A DNA stretch of 64,000 nucleotides. It comes from Sarcomyxa edulis. Lineage: Eukaryota > Basidiomycota > Agaricomycetes > Agaricales > Mycenaceae. The translations under genes and the position numbers were made by a program. The DNA lies in assembly GCA_009761415.1 (NCBI GenBank), contig QUOL01000001.1, forward strand, positions 1 through 64,000, written 5' to 3'. Positions 46,611 through 58,175 of the stretch are shown in pieces. Positions within the stretch are counted from its first letter, which is position 1, and each line of letters begins with the position of its first letter. The notes beneath the pieces were generated by a model. That model worked only from the letters and a program-made list of their open reading frames with translations, did not search any database and was not told the origin of the DNA.

Positions 46611-47305
46611 ATGGTGGGTACCATTATTATTGATTCGAGTCTTTGTCCAGTGCTTATTTCTTCTGATTTATAGCAGGGATCTTAAGACATTTATGACTTT
46701 GATGTTATTCCATCTTGTCTTGTACTACTAGATCGTCCGGACGGCCTTATTAGACGCGATTCGTTCTTTCACTAGGGGGATGCACCATAGCCGGTTATCC
46801 GTACGCGTACTGCTTGTGGGACGAGAAAGCGATTACTTCGACAACGATGGGACAAGTCCTGACCCCCGCTTTCTTGATTACGACTTACTTGCAGTCACTA
46901 TCAACACCTAGGGCCTACATTCCGAGTTTCGACACAGAAAGGTCGACCCGGTAGTTTCAGATATGTTTTGATTCCACGAAGATGGTCCTCGACTGAAAGA
47001 ATTGAACGAACGATCATCTAGCCCTAGACCGGTACTCTTCTGACAAGATGACTGATACTGGTATTGGAAAGTTATTGAGGTCAGCAGTGAGCGCAGCATT
47101 CCAACTGCCACCGTTGGACGTGTATTGGATGTCGAATAGCCTATCTCAAGCGTCAAAGAGAATGCATGAGCACCTGATGAATTAGCAACAATATTACAAC
47201 ACAAAATGAGGTACCATGAGCGCCTGAAGGTTGATGGCAGCAACATCAAACCTGGAGCGTACAAACTTCGACCATCGTAGACGATCATGCAAAAGATCCC
47301 CTTGA
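46611..47305. other. Convergent intergenic region, no gene seen
   Basis: Tail-to-tail space between the small unknown gene and SRP14. A 133-codon minus frame (46908-47309) overlaps the SRP14 stop and has no domain features, so it is treated as chance. Confidence 0.5.
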
Positions 47306-48002
47306 TCAAGCAGACTTGGCCTGACCTTTCGCTGCCTCTCGCTGCTGAAACTTGAGCTGCGATTCCTGCTGCTTGATGATGGCTTTTATCCTCCTCTGTC
47401 TCTTCCTCCTCCCGTTCCCCCTCTTTGGACCCTCTATAGGGATAGGCTCCGTCATTTTCCGTTTCCGTTCTGCAGCTTTTTCCGATCGTGTCTTTTCCTT
47501 CTTTTTATCGCGTTTGCGTAATCCCGGGGTCATGGATGCTTTCAGCAGAGAGCCGTATGCGGCGTGGAATTTATCTAGTTCGCTTGAAAGTACCTTGGTA
47601 CATTCGACTTGTATGAGACCGTGGATATACGGGAACACGATAGAATAGGATAGGATGCACTCACCTGCGTAGAGAATTTGACCTTTACTCTATTCTTCCC
47701 GGCATGCGTCACCCGGATTAAACATGGGTACTCTTGGGTATCATTCTCCACTTCGTTGAACTTCATGGTAGTGTCCTCGCCGTCATGTGTAACTAGAATA
47801 GAAGAGATCAGTCAATCCTGGACCGTTGGGCGCAACGAGCCCGTACGTCGTTTATGGGTGAGCCAGATGGGTCCCCGATTTTCTGCGGGTTCGAACAACT
47901 CAGCCAGTCGCTTGAGAAACTTGAATCATGATTCAGATATAACATCCCAGCTATGGATTGTCTCGCAAGGATACTCACCTCATCGTTGTCGACCAGTTGC
48001 AT
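47306..48002 (-). CDS. SRP14: Signal recognition particle subunit SRP14
   Basis: Four exons (47979-48002, 47847-47919, 47665-47792, 47306-47593) give 170 residues. SRP14 pairs with SRP9 on the Alu domain of SRP RNA and helps slow translation until the ribosome reaches the ER. Visible features: N-terminal helix FLKRLAELFEPA, strand GPIWLTHKR, an acidic loop (THDGEDTTMKFNEVEND), strands CLIRVTHAGKNRVKVKFST, then VLSSELDKFHAAYGSLLKA, which matches the SRP14 C-terminal helix, followed by LRKRDKKKEK. A long Lys/Arg-rich tail (about 70 residues, KRGNGRRKRQRRIKAI) exceeds the human protein and is common in fungi. The last intron acceptor was placed at CCAAG (47594) because only that keeps both frame and family match. 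Confidence 0.9.
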
Positions 48003-48174
48003 GGTAGAGCCAAGCCACTGGCCGAGCACGTGGTTCATCCCCTTTTTCGTAGATTGCTCATCCTTGCGACTTCAGTTTTTTCTCATTCCGAATAACTTTT
48101 TTGCTTTTGAGGGCGCCAATCCCCAGCGTCGAAATGCCATTTTCAGAGTCTTGCGTTAACTCTTGCGTTCTACG
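48003..48174. promoter_or_regulatory. Short divergent promoter region, SRP14 and MET1-like gene
   Basis: Only 172 bases separate the two start codons, so core promoters must overlap. No clear TATA box is seen. The stretch contains a T-rich run (CAGTTTTTTCTC near 48071) and GCGTTAACTCTTGCG before the ATG. Confidence 0.55.
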
Positions 48175-50067
48175 ATGTATCCCAGCACTAGCGCTACCAG
48201 CTTTTACCAGCCAAAAGGAGGCGCTTCTCTCATATTATCCTTCCGATTGCACGACAAAACCACCTTGATCTTGGGGTCGACACAGCTTGCAGCATCTCGT
48301 GCATTTTCAGCTCTAGAAGCTGATTCGAACGTTATCGTCATTGCTAAAGGAGGTGAACAGAGTGCTTGTGATGAACTACGATGGAGGGCTCAGCAAGAAC
48401 AACTCACCATCTTGGACTTTGACTCGTTACCTGGCTCGTCGACAGCACCAGATCATGACCTGGAAGCCTTGGAGTCCTACCTGGACAATACCACCCACAG
48501 AATAAGTTTTGTATGTGTTACAGACACCGTCTTCACTGCACACAACCAAAATCGCCGTTCACGCGCGTCTGCGGCCCAAATATATCAACTCTGCAGTCAA
48601 CGCAATATTTCAGTCAACATCACCGACATGCCAGAGTTTTGTGATTTCTCGTTCACCTCCACACACCGTTTCGAGGACTCGGAGTCCGGGGAACGTACGT
48701 CGTTGCAGATTGGCGTGTCTACGAATGGACAGGGATGTCGGTTGGCTGGGAGGGTAAGACGGGAGATTGTAGCTAAACTCCCAAAAGAAGTAGGTGCTGC
48801 TGTTCAGAAGATAGGCGAGCTGAGGGCTCTGGCAAAGGCTGCTGAAGCCATTGGGATTGTGGATGAGGATGATATTTGTGAGGACGGTGGTGTGACTACA
48901 CCGAATCGACCGGTACCCTCTCGATCTAACACAGAGACTGCATTGGAAAGTGCGAGGCGCCGTATGAAGTGGGTCGCTCAGGTCAGCGAGTACTGGCCCT
49001 TGCCTCGACTCGCTACAATGACTAGGGAAGAAATGAACGAGGTCCTGAGCAGTGCTCGAGAAGAAGTGGACACCACACCACTTCAGGACCCCCCACAATC
49101 CCTTCATTCCCTTTCCCTCGTGCACTCAACACCACCCGGTCGGATACTCCTCGTAGGTTCAGGACCTGGCCACCCTTCGCTCCTCACCCTGGCCACCCAT
49201 ACTGCTTTAACGAAACTCGCGGACTTAGTCCTCTCGGACAAGCTTGTTCCCTCGGCCGTTCTTGCTCTGATACCTCCCGGTGTTCAAGTTCGTATCGCCA
49301 AAAAGTTTCCAGGGAATGCTGAAGGAGCGCAGAATGAGATGATGGAGGCTGCCGTTGAAGCTGCCCGAAAAGGGTTGATAGTCGTCCGTGTACGTCTCCT
49401 CTCAGCTATTCTCAAGATGAAATCAATAAATTAATTTGCATCACAGCTTAAACAAGGCGATCCAGTAGTATACGGCCGAGCAGGAGAAGAAGTTCTATAC
49501 TTCCGTTCTCACGGCTTCGAACCCACCGTCATACCAGGCGTCAGCTCCGCCCTAGCGGGCCCAACATTCGCAGGAATTCCAGTAACACAACGAGGCGTCG
49601 CCGAGTCCTTCATCGTCTGCACGGGTGTGGGAAGGGCAGGCAAAGACGTAAGTTTACCCGGCTACGAGAGGGGGAGGACTTTAGTCATCTTAATGGGTGT
49701 GGCGAGGTTACCTCAGGTTATCGCGACTCTTATAGGAGTTGATTCTGGTAGACGCGATGGGAGAGTATATCCGTCCCATACACCTATAGCGTTGATTGAA
49801 CGCGCGTCGATGCCGGACCAACGCGTGATTTCGTCGACTTTGAGGGATATAGTGGTTGCATTGGAGAGTGTTGGGGAACAGAGGCCACCGGGGATATTGG
49901 TTGTTGGATGGGCTGTGTTGGCGCTGCGGGGTAAAGGTGATGTGAGAGTGTTGGAGGATGGCCAAGAATTGGAAGATGAGGAACGGGTGAAGAGGTGGTT
50001 GGGTGGTGATGGGGCTACTGGATGGAGGGTCAGCGAAGGGCTTGGTGGCGAATGGGAGGGCTTGTAA
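48175..50067 (+). CDS. MET1: Uroporphyrinogen-III C-methyltransferase with siroheme-synthase-like N-terminus
   Basis: Two exons (48175-49389 and 49447-50067) give 611 residues. It methylates uroporphyrinogen III to precorrin-2 with S-adenosylmethionine, the first step to siroheme, cofactor of sulfite and nitrite reductase. The N-terminal part resembles the CysG/Met8 NAD-binding domain (KTTLILGSTQLAASRAFSALE, then ISFVCVTDT). The C-terminal half has the methyltransferase motifs: GRILLVGSGPGHPSLLTL, then ADLVLSDKLVP, then VVRLKQGDPVVYGRAGEE across the intron, then VIPGVSSALAGPTFAGIPVT, and TLVILMGVARL. The first ATG in frame is at 48175. Whether the N-terminal domain still has dehydrogenase/ferrochelatase activity cannot be told. 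Confidence 0.93.
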
Positions 50068-50254
50068 CGCAGTTGGCCAAGTATACTGTCGTATGCTCAA
50101 AGTATATCCTAATGCCTCTAGAACAATGGCGAGTACGTCTCTGACCTTACGCGCGCGGTGAGGAGAGACATCAACAAGTAAGTAGTACAACGACGGGTAT
50201 ATCAAAGAAAACTACGGTATACATGGTGATTGATATACGGACTTTGTTACAGAT
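50068..50254. other. Convergent intergenic region, no gene seen
   Basis: Tail-to-tail gap between the MET1-like gene and the kinase-like gene. Nothing recognisable. Confidence 0.5.
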
Positions 50255-51727
50255 TCATAGATTCGCAGGATTCTCGAAGGAATAAACATGAGGGTAGTGG
50301 CGTACTGGGGGTATCCCTGATATGGACAGAAATCAGCTCTGAAGAGGAACGAGGACTACAAGAATGACAAGACGTACTTTTGAGGGGAATAGTCAGAACG
50401 TCTTCCGGGAGCGTCTGTTGTAGATGCATTATAATCTTCAGTGCTTCAAAGGCTGTCGGCCGATCTCGCGGATTCTTGGCAAACATCGACAAGATAAGGT
50501 CTTTGATCATAGGTACTTTGTCCCAGCTCTGACAATCTATAAGGCACGCAAAGTCTCAGTGGCTCAATATATGCTTACCAGTTGTGCATCGTCGACAGCG
50601 CCACTCTCATTGACATACTTGTCGAGGAGCATGCCGGCAGCATACATGTCATTCGCGAAAGGATCATAAGGAATTTTCAATGATTGCTCGGGCGCCGCAT
50701 TGTGGATGAGTCGACGCGCGAGCACCAATGACGACTCACTCTCGTTTAAAGACGAGAGCTCGAAATCCATGAAATGGAATCGAGTAGTCCCATCGGCCAA
50801 CTGAGACGAAAGCATGTTATGAACACCGATATCCTGTGTGGAGTGATCTAACTGACTCTGTGTCCTTTGAGTATATGCACATGAGGACTCACCCCATGAG
50901 CTATTCGGCGAGAATGCATATAGTCAATTCCCTACAAAGAGCCAAGCCAGTTAGCAGGCTTTTCTCTTGTCAAGACGAGAATTGACTCCCCTCTAGAGCC
51001 TGGTGGAATAGGTCTAACGTCGCCCTGATATCAGACGGTTGAAAACACTCTGGTGACGGCCATGTTTTGAGAACAGAAAGTTTTGGAGTAATAAGGAACT
51101 CTCGGTGGTCAAGAATATCCGGTCCTATTCCTGGGAATTTGGGATTGCAAGGGATAAATTTAATCACAGGTAACGTATGGTTTCGAGGGTCTTTCATGGC
51201 CTCTCGACTCGCTAATTTGTGCCAGACTCTCAATTCTGGGCAATTGGGAGAATTAACCCCAAGGGCCTTGATGACTACGGAACGGCCACGCCTATCTCTA
51301 GCGTGTTGTACTAACGCATGCTGCGATATAATGCGTGAGTCATTGGTGACGCATAACGACAAGTCGAACTGACTATGCCCCTTAATCGAGGAAGATCGTC
51401 CTCTTCAGGCTCTTTGCTGATGAGGGAACGGTCCTCCAGCACGTAGCCCTTCGATTCCAGAAACGGAGCGACCATGATCCACGGTGTCCGTCGGTGACGA
51501 ACGGGCGCGAAGCCAGCGATAAGTTCCCAGCAACGATAGACATCAATGGCGTTGATCTGAGTCTGTATGATGGCAGTTCTGAGTCCGCGATCAGTGCCAT
51601 GGGACTTTGAGGATATTCTGACCTTGTCTAATCCGTGACCGCCAGGATGAGTGATAACATAGCATGCATTGCAGTTTTTGCCGGGACATGGCTGCCTCGG
51701 AGGCGGGATTGCGAACATATCAGACAT
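50255..51727 (-). CDS. FunK1/protein-kinase-like protein
   Basis: Multi-exon gene starting at ATG 51727 (MSDMFAIPPPRQPCPG). The N-terminal part (about 110 residues) is specific. After an intron of about 53 bases the kinase-like fold begins. The N-lobe strand is RGRSVVIKALG (Lys present). The helix has HKLASREAM. The catalytic loop appears as RRIAHGDIGVHNML (HGD in place of HRD, Asp and Asn kept), and the metal-binding motif as FHFMDFEL (DFE in place of DFG). A late helix has FAKNPRDRPTAFEALKII. Similar kinase-like proteins are expanded in Agaricomycetes. The key Asp residues remain, so activity is possible. The stop lies at about 50255 after a final short exon. Substrate unknown. Confidence 0.75.
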
Positions 51728-52338
51728 ATACTCGAGGGAGGCTGTTGCTGCGAGCGGCACAACGATGATGGAGCGAATGCAAGAAACGAAGTGTCACAGA
51801 TATGTTGCTGGCCACCGGCGTGACGCGTGACAATTCCGAGACCCCTAAGTCTATAAATATTTTTCTCTCAAGTACGCAGCTTCAAGCTTCGAGCTTCTCA
51901 AGCTCTCAAGATCTCAAGTTTGGCTCTCATTTGATTCTTACATTTGGCTATGAGTCAACAAGCACATCAAAGAAGCATGCTTTTTCCATTTTCTGGAATC
52001 CTTTTGACCAGATCTGACTCCAGCGACAAGTCCCAGTGACTAGGCCTGACTCCAGAGAATCCCGAAACGAAGTGTTGGGGTGGGCGCTAGACCTGTAACC
52101 GATCTGTCTACTAGAAGGAAAGCCTGTCGGAAGACAGAACTTGTTTGCCACTGTACATATTCGTGTACAGGGTGGTTACCAGTCTCAGTGGGCTCATCAA
52201 CAGAGGTCATATTTTGGGTAAGCATTCCCGACCTCTAACATGATGATAATGACCTCAGAACAACGGTCCACCTTTCCATAGAGTTTAGCTAGTGCCATTT
52301 TGAAGCAAAACCGCTCCCACGCGTCCAATAGCCCCGTA
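51728..52338. other. Divergent intergenic region, no gene seen
   Basis: Head-to-head space between the kinase-like gene and the next plus-strand gene. It contains frames of 61-72 codons only. No promoter element could be assigned with confidence. Confidence 0.45.
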
Positions 52339-53612
52339 ATGACTCCCCCAAACGTGTGTGGAGGAAGCTCTCATGATCACCTTTGCGGTTCCGATTCCTA
52401 AATTTACCCTCTGGATGTGCTTCAGACGATAAATAGGCCTGTCCAGTCGACCCTCCTAGCGATATTTTCGACCCCGACTTCAATGGTTTGTTCTGTCATG
52501 TACTGCTCGGAGTATTATCTACTGATACGTCTTCCTAGGCCTTCCCTTCTCAAGCCTTCAACTCTAGCTCTCTTTCGAACGAACATGCTAGAAGCGCCTT
52601 GATTAATGCTGTCAATAGGATCACAGACGATGATCTACAGCGGGTTCTCAGTCATCCTCCACAATCAATGGCACGCTCTCTGGGATCATACCAGGTGCTA
52701 CTCCATCATTACATCCACGATTCTGGGTTGTATCACAAACTCGAAGTTCACATCGGTCCCAAGCACTGTATCACCCTTCAAATACCCTCTTCTCCTGCCC
52801 CAGACATTGCAGAAGTCCGTCGCCGTTTGTTAGACCTGGCTAGCAGTTGGACTGCTGACTTGCATAGTGTCGATGATACTCTCACGGCGAACGGTCCACC
52901 GAACGACTCTCGTGTTGTTGTTTCGGAGTGGGTGAGTCGTGTCGGCGACAGCCCCACACGATTCCTCCCTCCCTCTCCCCATGAGTCGCCTACTTCACCG
53001 TATTTTGCCGCTCCTAGCAGCGCCGTTAGCAGCTACCCGTCCACAAGGCATTCGCCTTCGCGACTCCGTCAGTCTGGGTCCCAATCTTCATTCCATCTAT
53101 CGGAAGACCTCAGTCCTTCTGCGAGGGCGGAAGATCGGCATGCAAGGCTGCAGCTCCTGGCAGATCCTTACTACAGTGGTTACGGTGGTAGGGGAACCTC
53201 CAGTTCAAATTCGCACTCCCGTCAGAGCAGTGCCGCGGGATTACCTCCTCAACTGCAAGGACCTCCGCCGATGCCCTACTCGATGCTTCATCATCATCAG
53301 CCTCATCAGGGCTCGCCAAATGTGCCGTATCCTATTCTTACTAGCGGCTTGGTTTCTGCTTTGCATGCTGGTCTCAGCCCTGCCAGTGATTCGAGGCGTT
53401 CGCATTCGCATTCGCAATCGCAATCGCATTCGCCTTCGCAATCGCGATCGTCTAACGAATTCTATGCGAGCGTGCATTCTAATGTCCTTTCTCAAGGTCA
53501 CCCGCATTCTCATTCAGGAATTGTCTATCCTGGATATAACCAGAGAGATCAGGGAGATCATCATAGCACCAACACCGGTGGCCTTAGTCGCCTAAATGAG
53601 GAGCAGGACTGA
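52339..53612 (+). CDS. Unknown Ser/His-rich protein (start uncertain)
   Basis: The main exon is an open frame to 53612, with the helical segment HARSALINAVNRITDDDLQ, then SLGSYQVLLHHYIHDSGLYH and a globular stretch to about residue 110. It ends in a long low-complexity tail rich in Ser, His, Pro, Gly and Gln, including an alternating Ser-His/Ser-Gln tract at about 53398-53450. The N-terminus is uncertain. An intron ending at the CTTCCTAG before GCCTTCCC (or the CTCAAG 16 bases later) leads to an exon at about 52440-52486, and an ATG at 52339 could begin the gene. I recognise no family. The tail is typical of regulatory proteins, but the function is unknown. Confidence 0.6.
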
Positions 53613-53663
53613 CGGTTGACTTGCCCTTAATGTGCATTGACCTTGACAATCATGCACCGATAC

Positions 53664-54797
53664 TCAGTATGCGTATCTGTTTTTGTGTTTGTGTTCTGAT
53701 GTTGTATCTGTACCCGAATCTCCGCTTTTGTATGTACTGTGTGTAGTACTTGCCCCGATCTCGATGAAATGTATAGTTTTCCCGATGCCAAGAGTGGCCT
53801 GCTGTGTGTCGGCTATATCCCACTGCAGTTCGAAGTGACCCGTCGCGGACGCCAGAGCCGTGACTTTGGGTTCGCATATTGACAGGTCTGGTGTCGGCAC
53901 TGGCGGTTGCGGGAGTCCGCACCAAAAGGACGCGTCGATGTCGATGGAGGACACAGACCATGATAAATTTACATGACTAGTAGTCGCATCGTCAAGAGGT
54001 TTTATAGTTCAGGCGACGCGTGGCGTAAAGACGTACCGATTTACTTCGACGAGGTCCAGTGCTGTAGGACCTTCCGAGTCCGCGTCGCCGCCAGTGGTAA
54101 AATAATTGTAGAAGCAACGCCGTACATGTCCTTTAGAGTTCCAGGGTCCCAGAATTCGAGCCCAGGATGATTCGAATATATCAAGGTCCCGCTTGAGAGG
54201 AGAGGGCAAGTATCCATTCCACGCCTGCCTGACGGCGAATTCCGTCACGGTGATCCAGATACTCCCGTCCCTGTTGAGACCAATGCATCGGGGTGGGGAG
54301 TATGTCGCTGCCAATCCAAAGGAAGACATATCGACCTCGACCTCGACCTCGACCTCGATCTCCATGATTTCGTTAGCGTGAGGCCCGAGCATGATCGTTT
54401 GCAGGATATGGAACCTCTTTCTTTCTCCGTTCACGGATACGGAGAGCCCTGTAAATTCCTCGAAACGCTGGATAGGTCCGAGGTGTATGGGCATGAGGCT
54501 GAAGTGGGCATAGCACAACATCACACGGTATCAGATCGTATCTTTTGGTTGGATGATCCCCAAGTCGTCGTCCAAACTCGGCGAAAGAGTCAGTGGCACG
54601 ACAGGGGATACCACCCCCACCAACCTCTCATCACGATTCTGAATATCCCTCGTCAGCATCACCGGAATCTGCTCCATCCTCCGTACACCACATACAATAC
54701 CCTCCTCATCCCCAAACAACTTACACACCGCAACCCCCTGGGGCTCAGACCCACTAGCCGGGATGGAGAGGTAATCGTCGTCGCTCTCACCGCTCAC
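53664..54797 (-). CDS. Unknown protein, F-box-associated type, possibly frameshifted
   Basis: Two minus-strand parts join at a good intron (GTACGTCTT...CTACTAG, about 53977-54035): an exon with FEEFTGLSVSV, GPHANEIMEIE and IGLNRDGSIWITVTEFAVRQ, and a last exon with WDIADTQQATLG. Just upstream (54531-54797) is a further frame (GVAVCKLFGDEEGIVCGVRR, LVGVVSPVVPLTLSPSLDDD) that ends at a TGA about ten bases before the next frame opens. That suggests a frameshift or a small unseen intron. The beta-strand-like pattern recalls the C-terminal part of mushroom F-box proteins, but this is a weak inference. A Glu-Val/Asp-rich tract (EVEVEVEV) comes from a GAGGTC repeat. Confidence 0.5.
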
Positions 54798-54834
54798 ATT
54801 CTCATTTCCCTCTTCTCTCTCTTCATCCCCATCT

Positions 54835-55500
54835 TCATCGTCTTCGGAGGTGGGGGGGACTGACGGATCGTCTGACGAAGGTATATTCTGGTCTCATCAC
54901 AGGATTCATCGAAGTGCTCTCGCTCTCGCCGCCGGTGGTGATAGCCCCAAACGCCTTCCGCCATCGCGCATAGTCGGGTTCATTCTCATACTCCAGTCCC
55001 CTCGTATAATCTAGGAAATCACCAAATACTGGATATCGAGCCAAGGTCGGCGTCATAATGTCAGACCCTGTCCAAAGTTCTTTTTCGCGGTGGATGGAGG
55101 TTTTATGAGATGGAGATTGCATTGGTAGGATGCCTTGGAAGATTTCGAGAAATGTGTATGCGAGGGACCCAAGGAGCTCCATCGTAAGATACTCCAAATA
55201 CTGCGAACGAGCTCACGCATCCACGTACGGAATGGACGGATGTCCTTTGAGGAGTATCATGGCACATGCTTCGTGGCGTAGCATGGGCCGGGAGACGTGT
55301 TTCGTGACATGTTGCTTTTTTAGAGCAACGATGGTTTTTCCGTCGGGTGAGAGTGCAGCGTAGACTTTACCTGCAGGTGGAATCTCAGACGGTGAAGGTA
55401 GGGAGATGAATAGGGAGTGATGTTACCGAGCCCGCCTAGTGCGATGCGTTTTTCGACTTTGTACTACATCGCGGTGGCTGAAGTGGATTTGTCGATCATT
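54835..55500 (-). pseudogene. Broken casein-kinase-1-like kinase
   Basis: N-lobe pieces of a CK1-type kinase are clear: glycine loop GGLGKVYAAL (split by a GTAACA...CTGCAG intron near 55370-55427), the Lys strand TIVALKKQHV, the helix HEACAMILLKGHPSIPYVDA, and the hinge QYLEYLTMELLG. Two lesions are seen. A TGA stands between VDA and ARSQY, where the family usually has Trp. The hinge also runs straight into SLAYTFLEIFQGILPM, a CK1 C-lobe helix, so the catalytic loop, the DFG motif and the activation segment are absent. The C-lobe continues to FLDYTRGLEYENEPDYARW, matching CK1. The frame ends at 54835. It is a pseudogene, unless unrecognised splicing bypasses the stop. Confidence 0.75.
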
Positions 55501-55774
55501 TTGAACGATCGTCCTTCGGTCGGGGATCGGCCCAGGCGTTGGACCCACAAGGACCCACAAGGACTTCCCCCCCCTGATTGCTCCTACGCAAGATCAACTA
55601 GTTATATTCAATCTTATCATTCCCCTTCTTCACTTTCCTTCCTTTCCTTACCCCTTTCTACACATTCATATAATCATTCAACGCCACACAATCATCTATC
55701 TAGTTGAGAAATGCGCACGGTCAAATCAGTCTCACATTCGTTATTTGGTACATTTCTTGCAATTCTGCTACCAC
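55501..55774. other. Intergenic, no gene seen
   Basis: Lies between the broken kinase and the aldo/keto reductase stop. It contains an imperfect GGACCCACAA direct repeat at 55540-55560 and a T/C-rich tract (55620-55660). No gene. Confidence 0.5.
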
Positions 55775-57748
55775 CTACAACCTGCCAAACTGGTCCAACG
55801 GGGGTCTACTATGTGTAGGCTATAGCCATACCACAAAACAAATCAGGATCGACCATAAAAATGTACTGTCAAAGTGACTCACAAAAGCCGCTGGCCTATT
55901 CCCCAAAATGCTCTCAACCCTCTCCATAACCTCATCCGTCAACTTCGGGATAACATCCAAAGCCTTCAAGTTCTCAATGACTTGTTCCGGGGACGAAGCG
56001 CCTAAGATGATCGTGTTAGTGTTGGTGTTTCTTGCGAGCCAGGCGAGGGCGAGAGCGGTGACGGTGCAGCCCAGTTCTACGCGTCGTCAGTCACCAATTA
56101 ATCAGATATGTGGGGAGGAAAGAAAAAGGAGAAAAGTGGTGGCTCATACGAACCAGACTCCGCCAACTTCGTCAACTTCTTAACCTTCTCAATCTGTTTC
56201 AGCCCTTCCCCCGTGCTCAGACCGTCTACGAGTGGTTTGAACATGGGTTGTGTGGCGAAGCGGGAGTTTGGGGGGATTCCTTCGTTGTACTGCCAGGTGT
56301 GGATTTAATTCGATTAGTTGAGCCGGGGGAGAAGATCGAAGAACGAGGAAATGGGTCTACCTTCCCTGTAAGTATTCCTCTAGCAAGAGGAGAATACACC
56401 GTCGTGCCCATTCCGTAAATCTTATATAGAGCGCTATTTGATTTTGTACCAACGAAACAAGTCAATATCATAATCTCAATCAGAGAACTAAGCTGGAAGA
56501 CGGCACTGACCTATACTCCTTCTCCGGCCGCTCACGATGAAACATGCTACACCACTCGCCCGCTCGTTCATTTATTTCCCCAAACAGAACAGGACAGAAC
56601 AGAACATTGGTCGAAGACTCACTTATGTTGACATTGTTCAGCGATAGGCGCGATTAGGTGAAGGCGGGATGCAACATCTATCGCAGGAATACTCAATATC
56701 CAGGTAGGTACAGCAAGAGGGACGCAACAACGCGTACGTACGGTGCGCTTCTTCGATCTCGCGAGCTGACCACTCGGATGTCGCCCAGTAGAAAGCCTAT
56801 GGCAGATACAATTGTTCAAAACACTTGTGAGATGTGAGATGAAAGAGATGCATGCGCACCCATCCTTTCTCGATCACATAGTTAAAGGCTCGGACGACTT
56901 CTTCCATCGGGACTATGTAAACGCAGGACATCAATGTCCGGACTTATGCTGGTTATAGGATGGAAAGCCGGCACTTACCATTCGGGTCAGCCCGATGAGC
57001 GAAAACAACGTCAACATAATTCATCTGGAGTCGTTCGAGACTAGCTTGTATACCCTCCACGATACTTCACGAACGACAACGCGCATAGTATCAAGCATCA
57101 GGACACATACATATCAACAGGAAGACACAATACAAGATGGACATTAGGAACGCACTGTTTCCTCGACAACCCACCAGCATTAGGACCCGGCCGAATACCC
57201 CAGAAGATCTTTGTAGTGACGATGATATCTGAACGGCGGATGCCCAGTTCTTTAATGACGCGACCCCTAATAGTAATTATAAACGCGATTCGAGTCAGAC
57301 CTTGAGATAGATCCATCCATCCAGTGGGATTGGAAGGTTAGGACTAACATCTCCTCCTCAGATCTCCCTCTAGAATATTCCTCAGCCGTATCGAACATGT
57401 TGATTCCATGATCAAAGGCTATTTTCATGATGTCCTACAGTGTCACGGTTGTGCATCAGCTCAGAATCCATATGTTCGCAACAATATTGGTCCTTGGGGA
57501 GCTCACTTTGACAGGATCTCCGATGACACTCCCTCCAAGTGTCAGCCCTACATCCAAAACCAAAACCAAAATCAATTCGCGTGAGATCGCAAGCATCCGA
57601 GTCGATGCTAAGAACGTTCGACTGGCGCGTTCCACTCACAACCACCAAGAGAGAACAAAGGCACCCGAAGACCGCTAGGTCCCAAACGGCGGAACGGCAT
57701 TCCTTTGGGGTCGTATTCGTATTCCACTTTCACTGCGACCTGCGACAT
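55775..57748 (-). CDS. Aldo/keto reductase, Kv-channel beta-subunit type
   Basis: NADPH-dependent aldo/keto reductase of about 350 residues in many short exons. ATG at 57748 ([16 protein letters not shown]) leads to [20 protein letters not shown]. The catalytic tetrad is visible in order: Asp and Tyr in NMFDTAEEY, Lys in [11 protein letters not shown], and His in [11 protein letters not shown]. Further family motifs are [56 protein letters not shown] and the NADP-binding end [19 protein letters not shown]. The order and IFWG/SPLARG motifs match the Kv-beta-like AKR branch, which in fungi acts on diverse aldehydes. The stop is TAG at 55775-55777 after a short last exon. It may be transcribed divergently from elements near 57.8 kb. 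Confidence 0.93.
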
Positions 57749-58175
57749 ATTAGAGGGTGGGTAGGCTGTGTGGTGAGAGGAGACGAGGGAAGGAGGGAAG
57801 GAAGAACGAGAGTTATTTCGAGTTGTCCGGGTCGGTCCCGGTCATGTCTGCGTCTGGCCAGTCTATATTAGTATTATGATATGTATATCAGGATCTGGCC
57901 GCGATTTCTCTGGAAGTACTCCATGCATGTATGTGCGTGAGTGGATATCTTCGAGGACGGTCCTTGGGGTTCTTGATAAGGATGATTTGAGGATTGTAAT
58001 GTCGAAACCAACTGGACCGGCGTACAAGTTGAACGTTGATCGATTCAAGCTTCGCTTCTTGAACGGAAATGGGTCGTGTATTACGAATTATCCAAAAGAT
58101 AAGTAGCGACTGAATATCCAAAAAAGAAAGCCCACCAAAATCTAGTCATTGTCAAGTGTCTAATCATGCAGATCG
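57749..58175. other. Intergenic, no gene seen
   Basis: Promoter side of the aldo/keto reductase and 3-prime side of the phosphotransferase gene. Both neighbours are on the minus strand. Frames of 60-77 codons show no features. Confidence 0.5.

Noticed and set aside
48163..48174. TTG at 48163 as start of the MET1-like protein
   Set aside because: The frame is open there but begins with TTG; the first ATG is at 48175 and gives a normal N-terminus.
53190..53520. Arg-rich minus and plus frames inside the Ser/His-rich gene
   Set aside because: They are shadows of the repetitive Ser-His/Ser-Gln coding tract.
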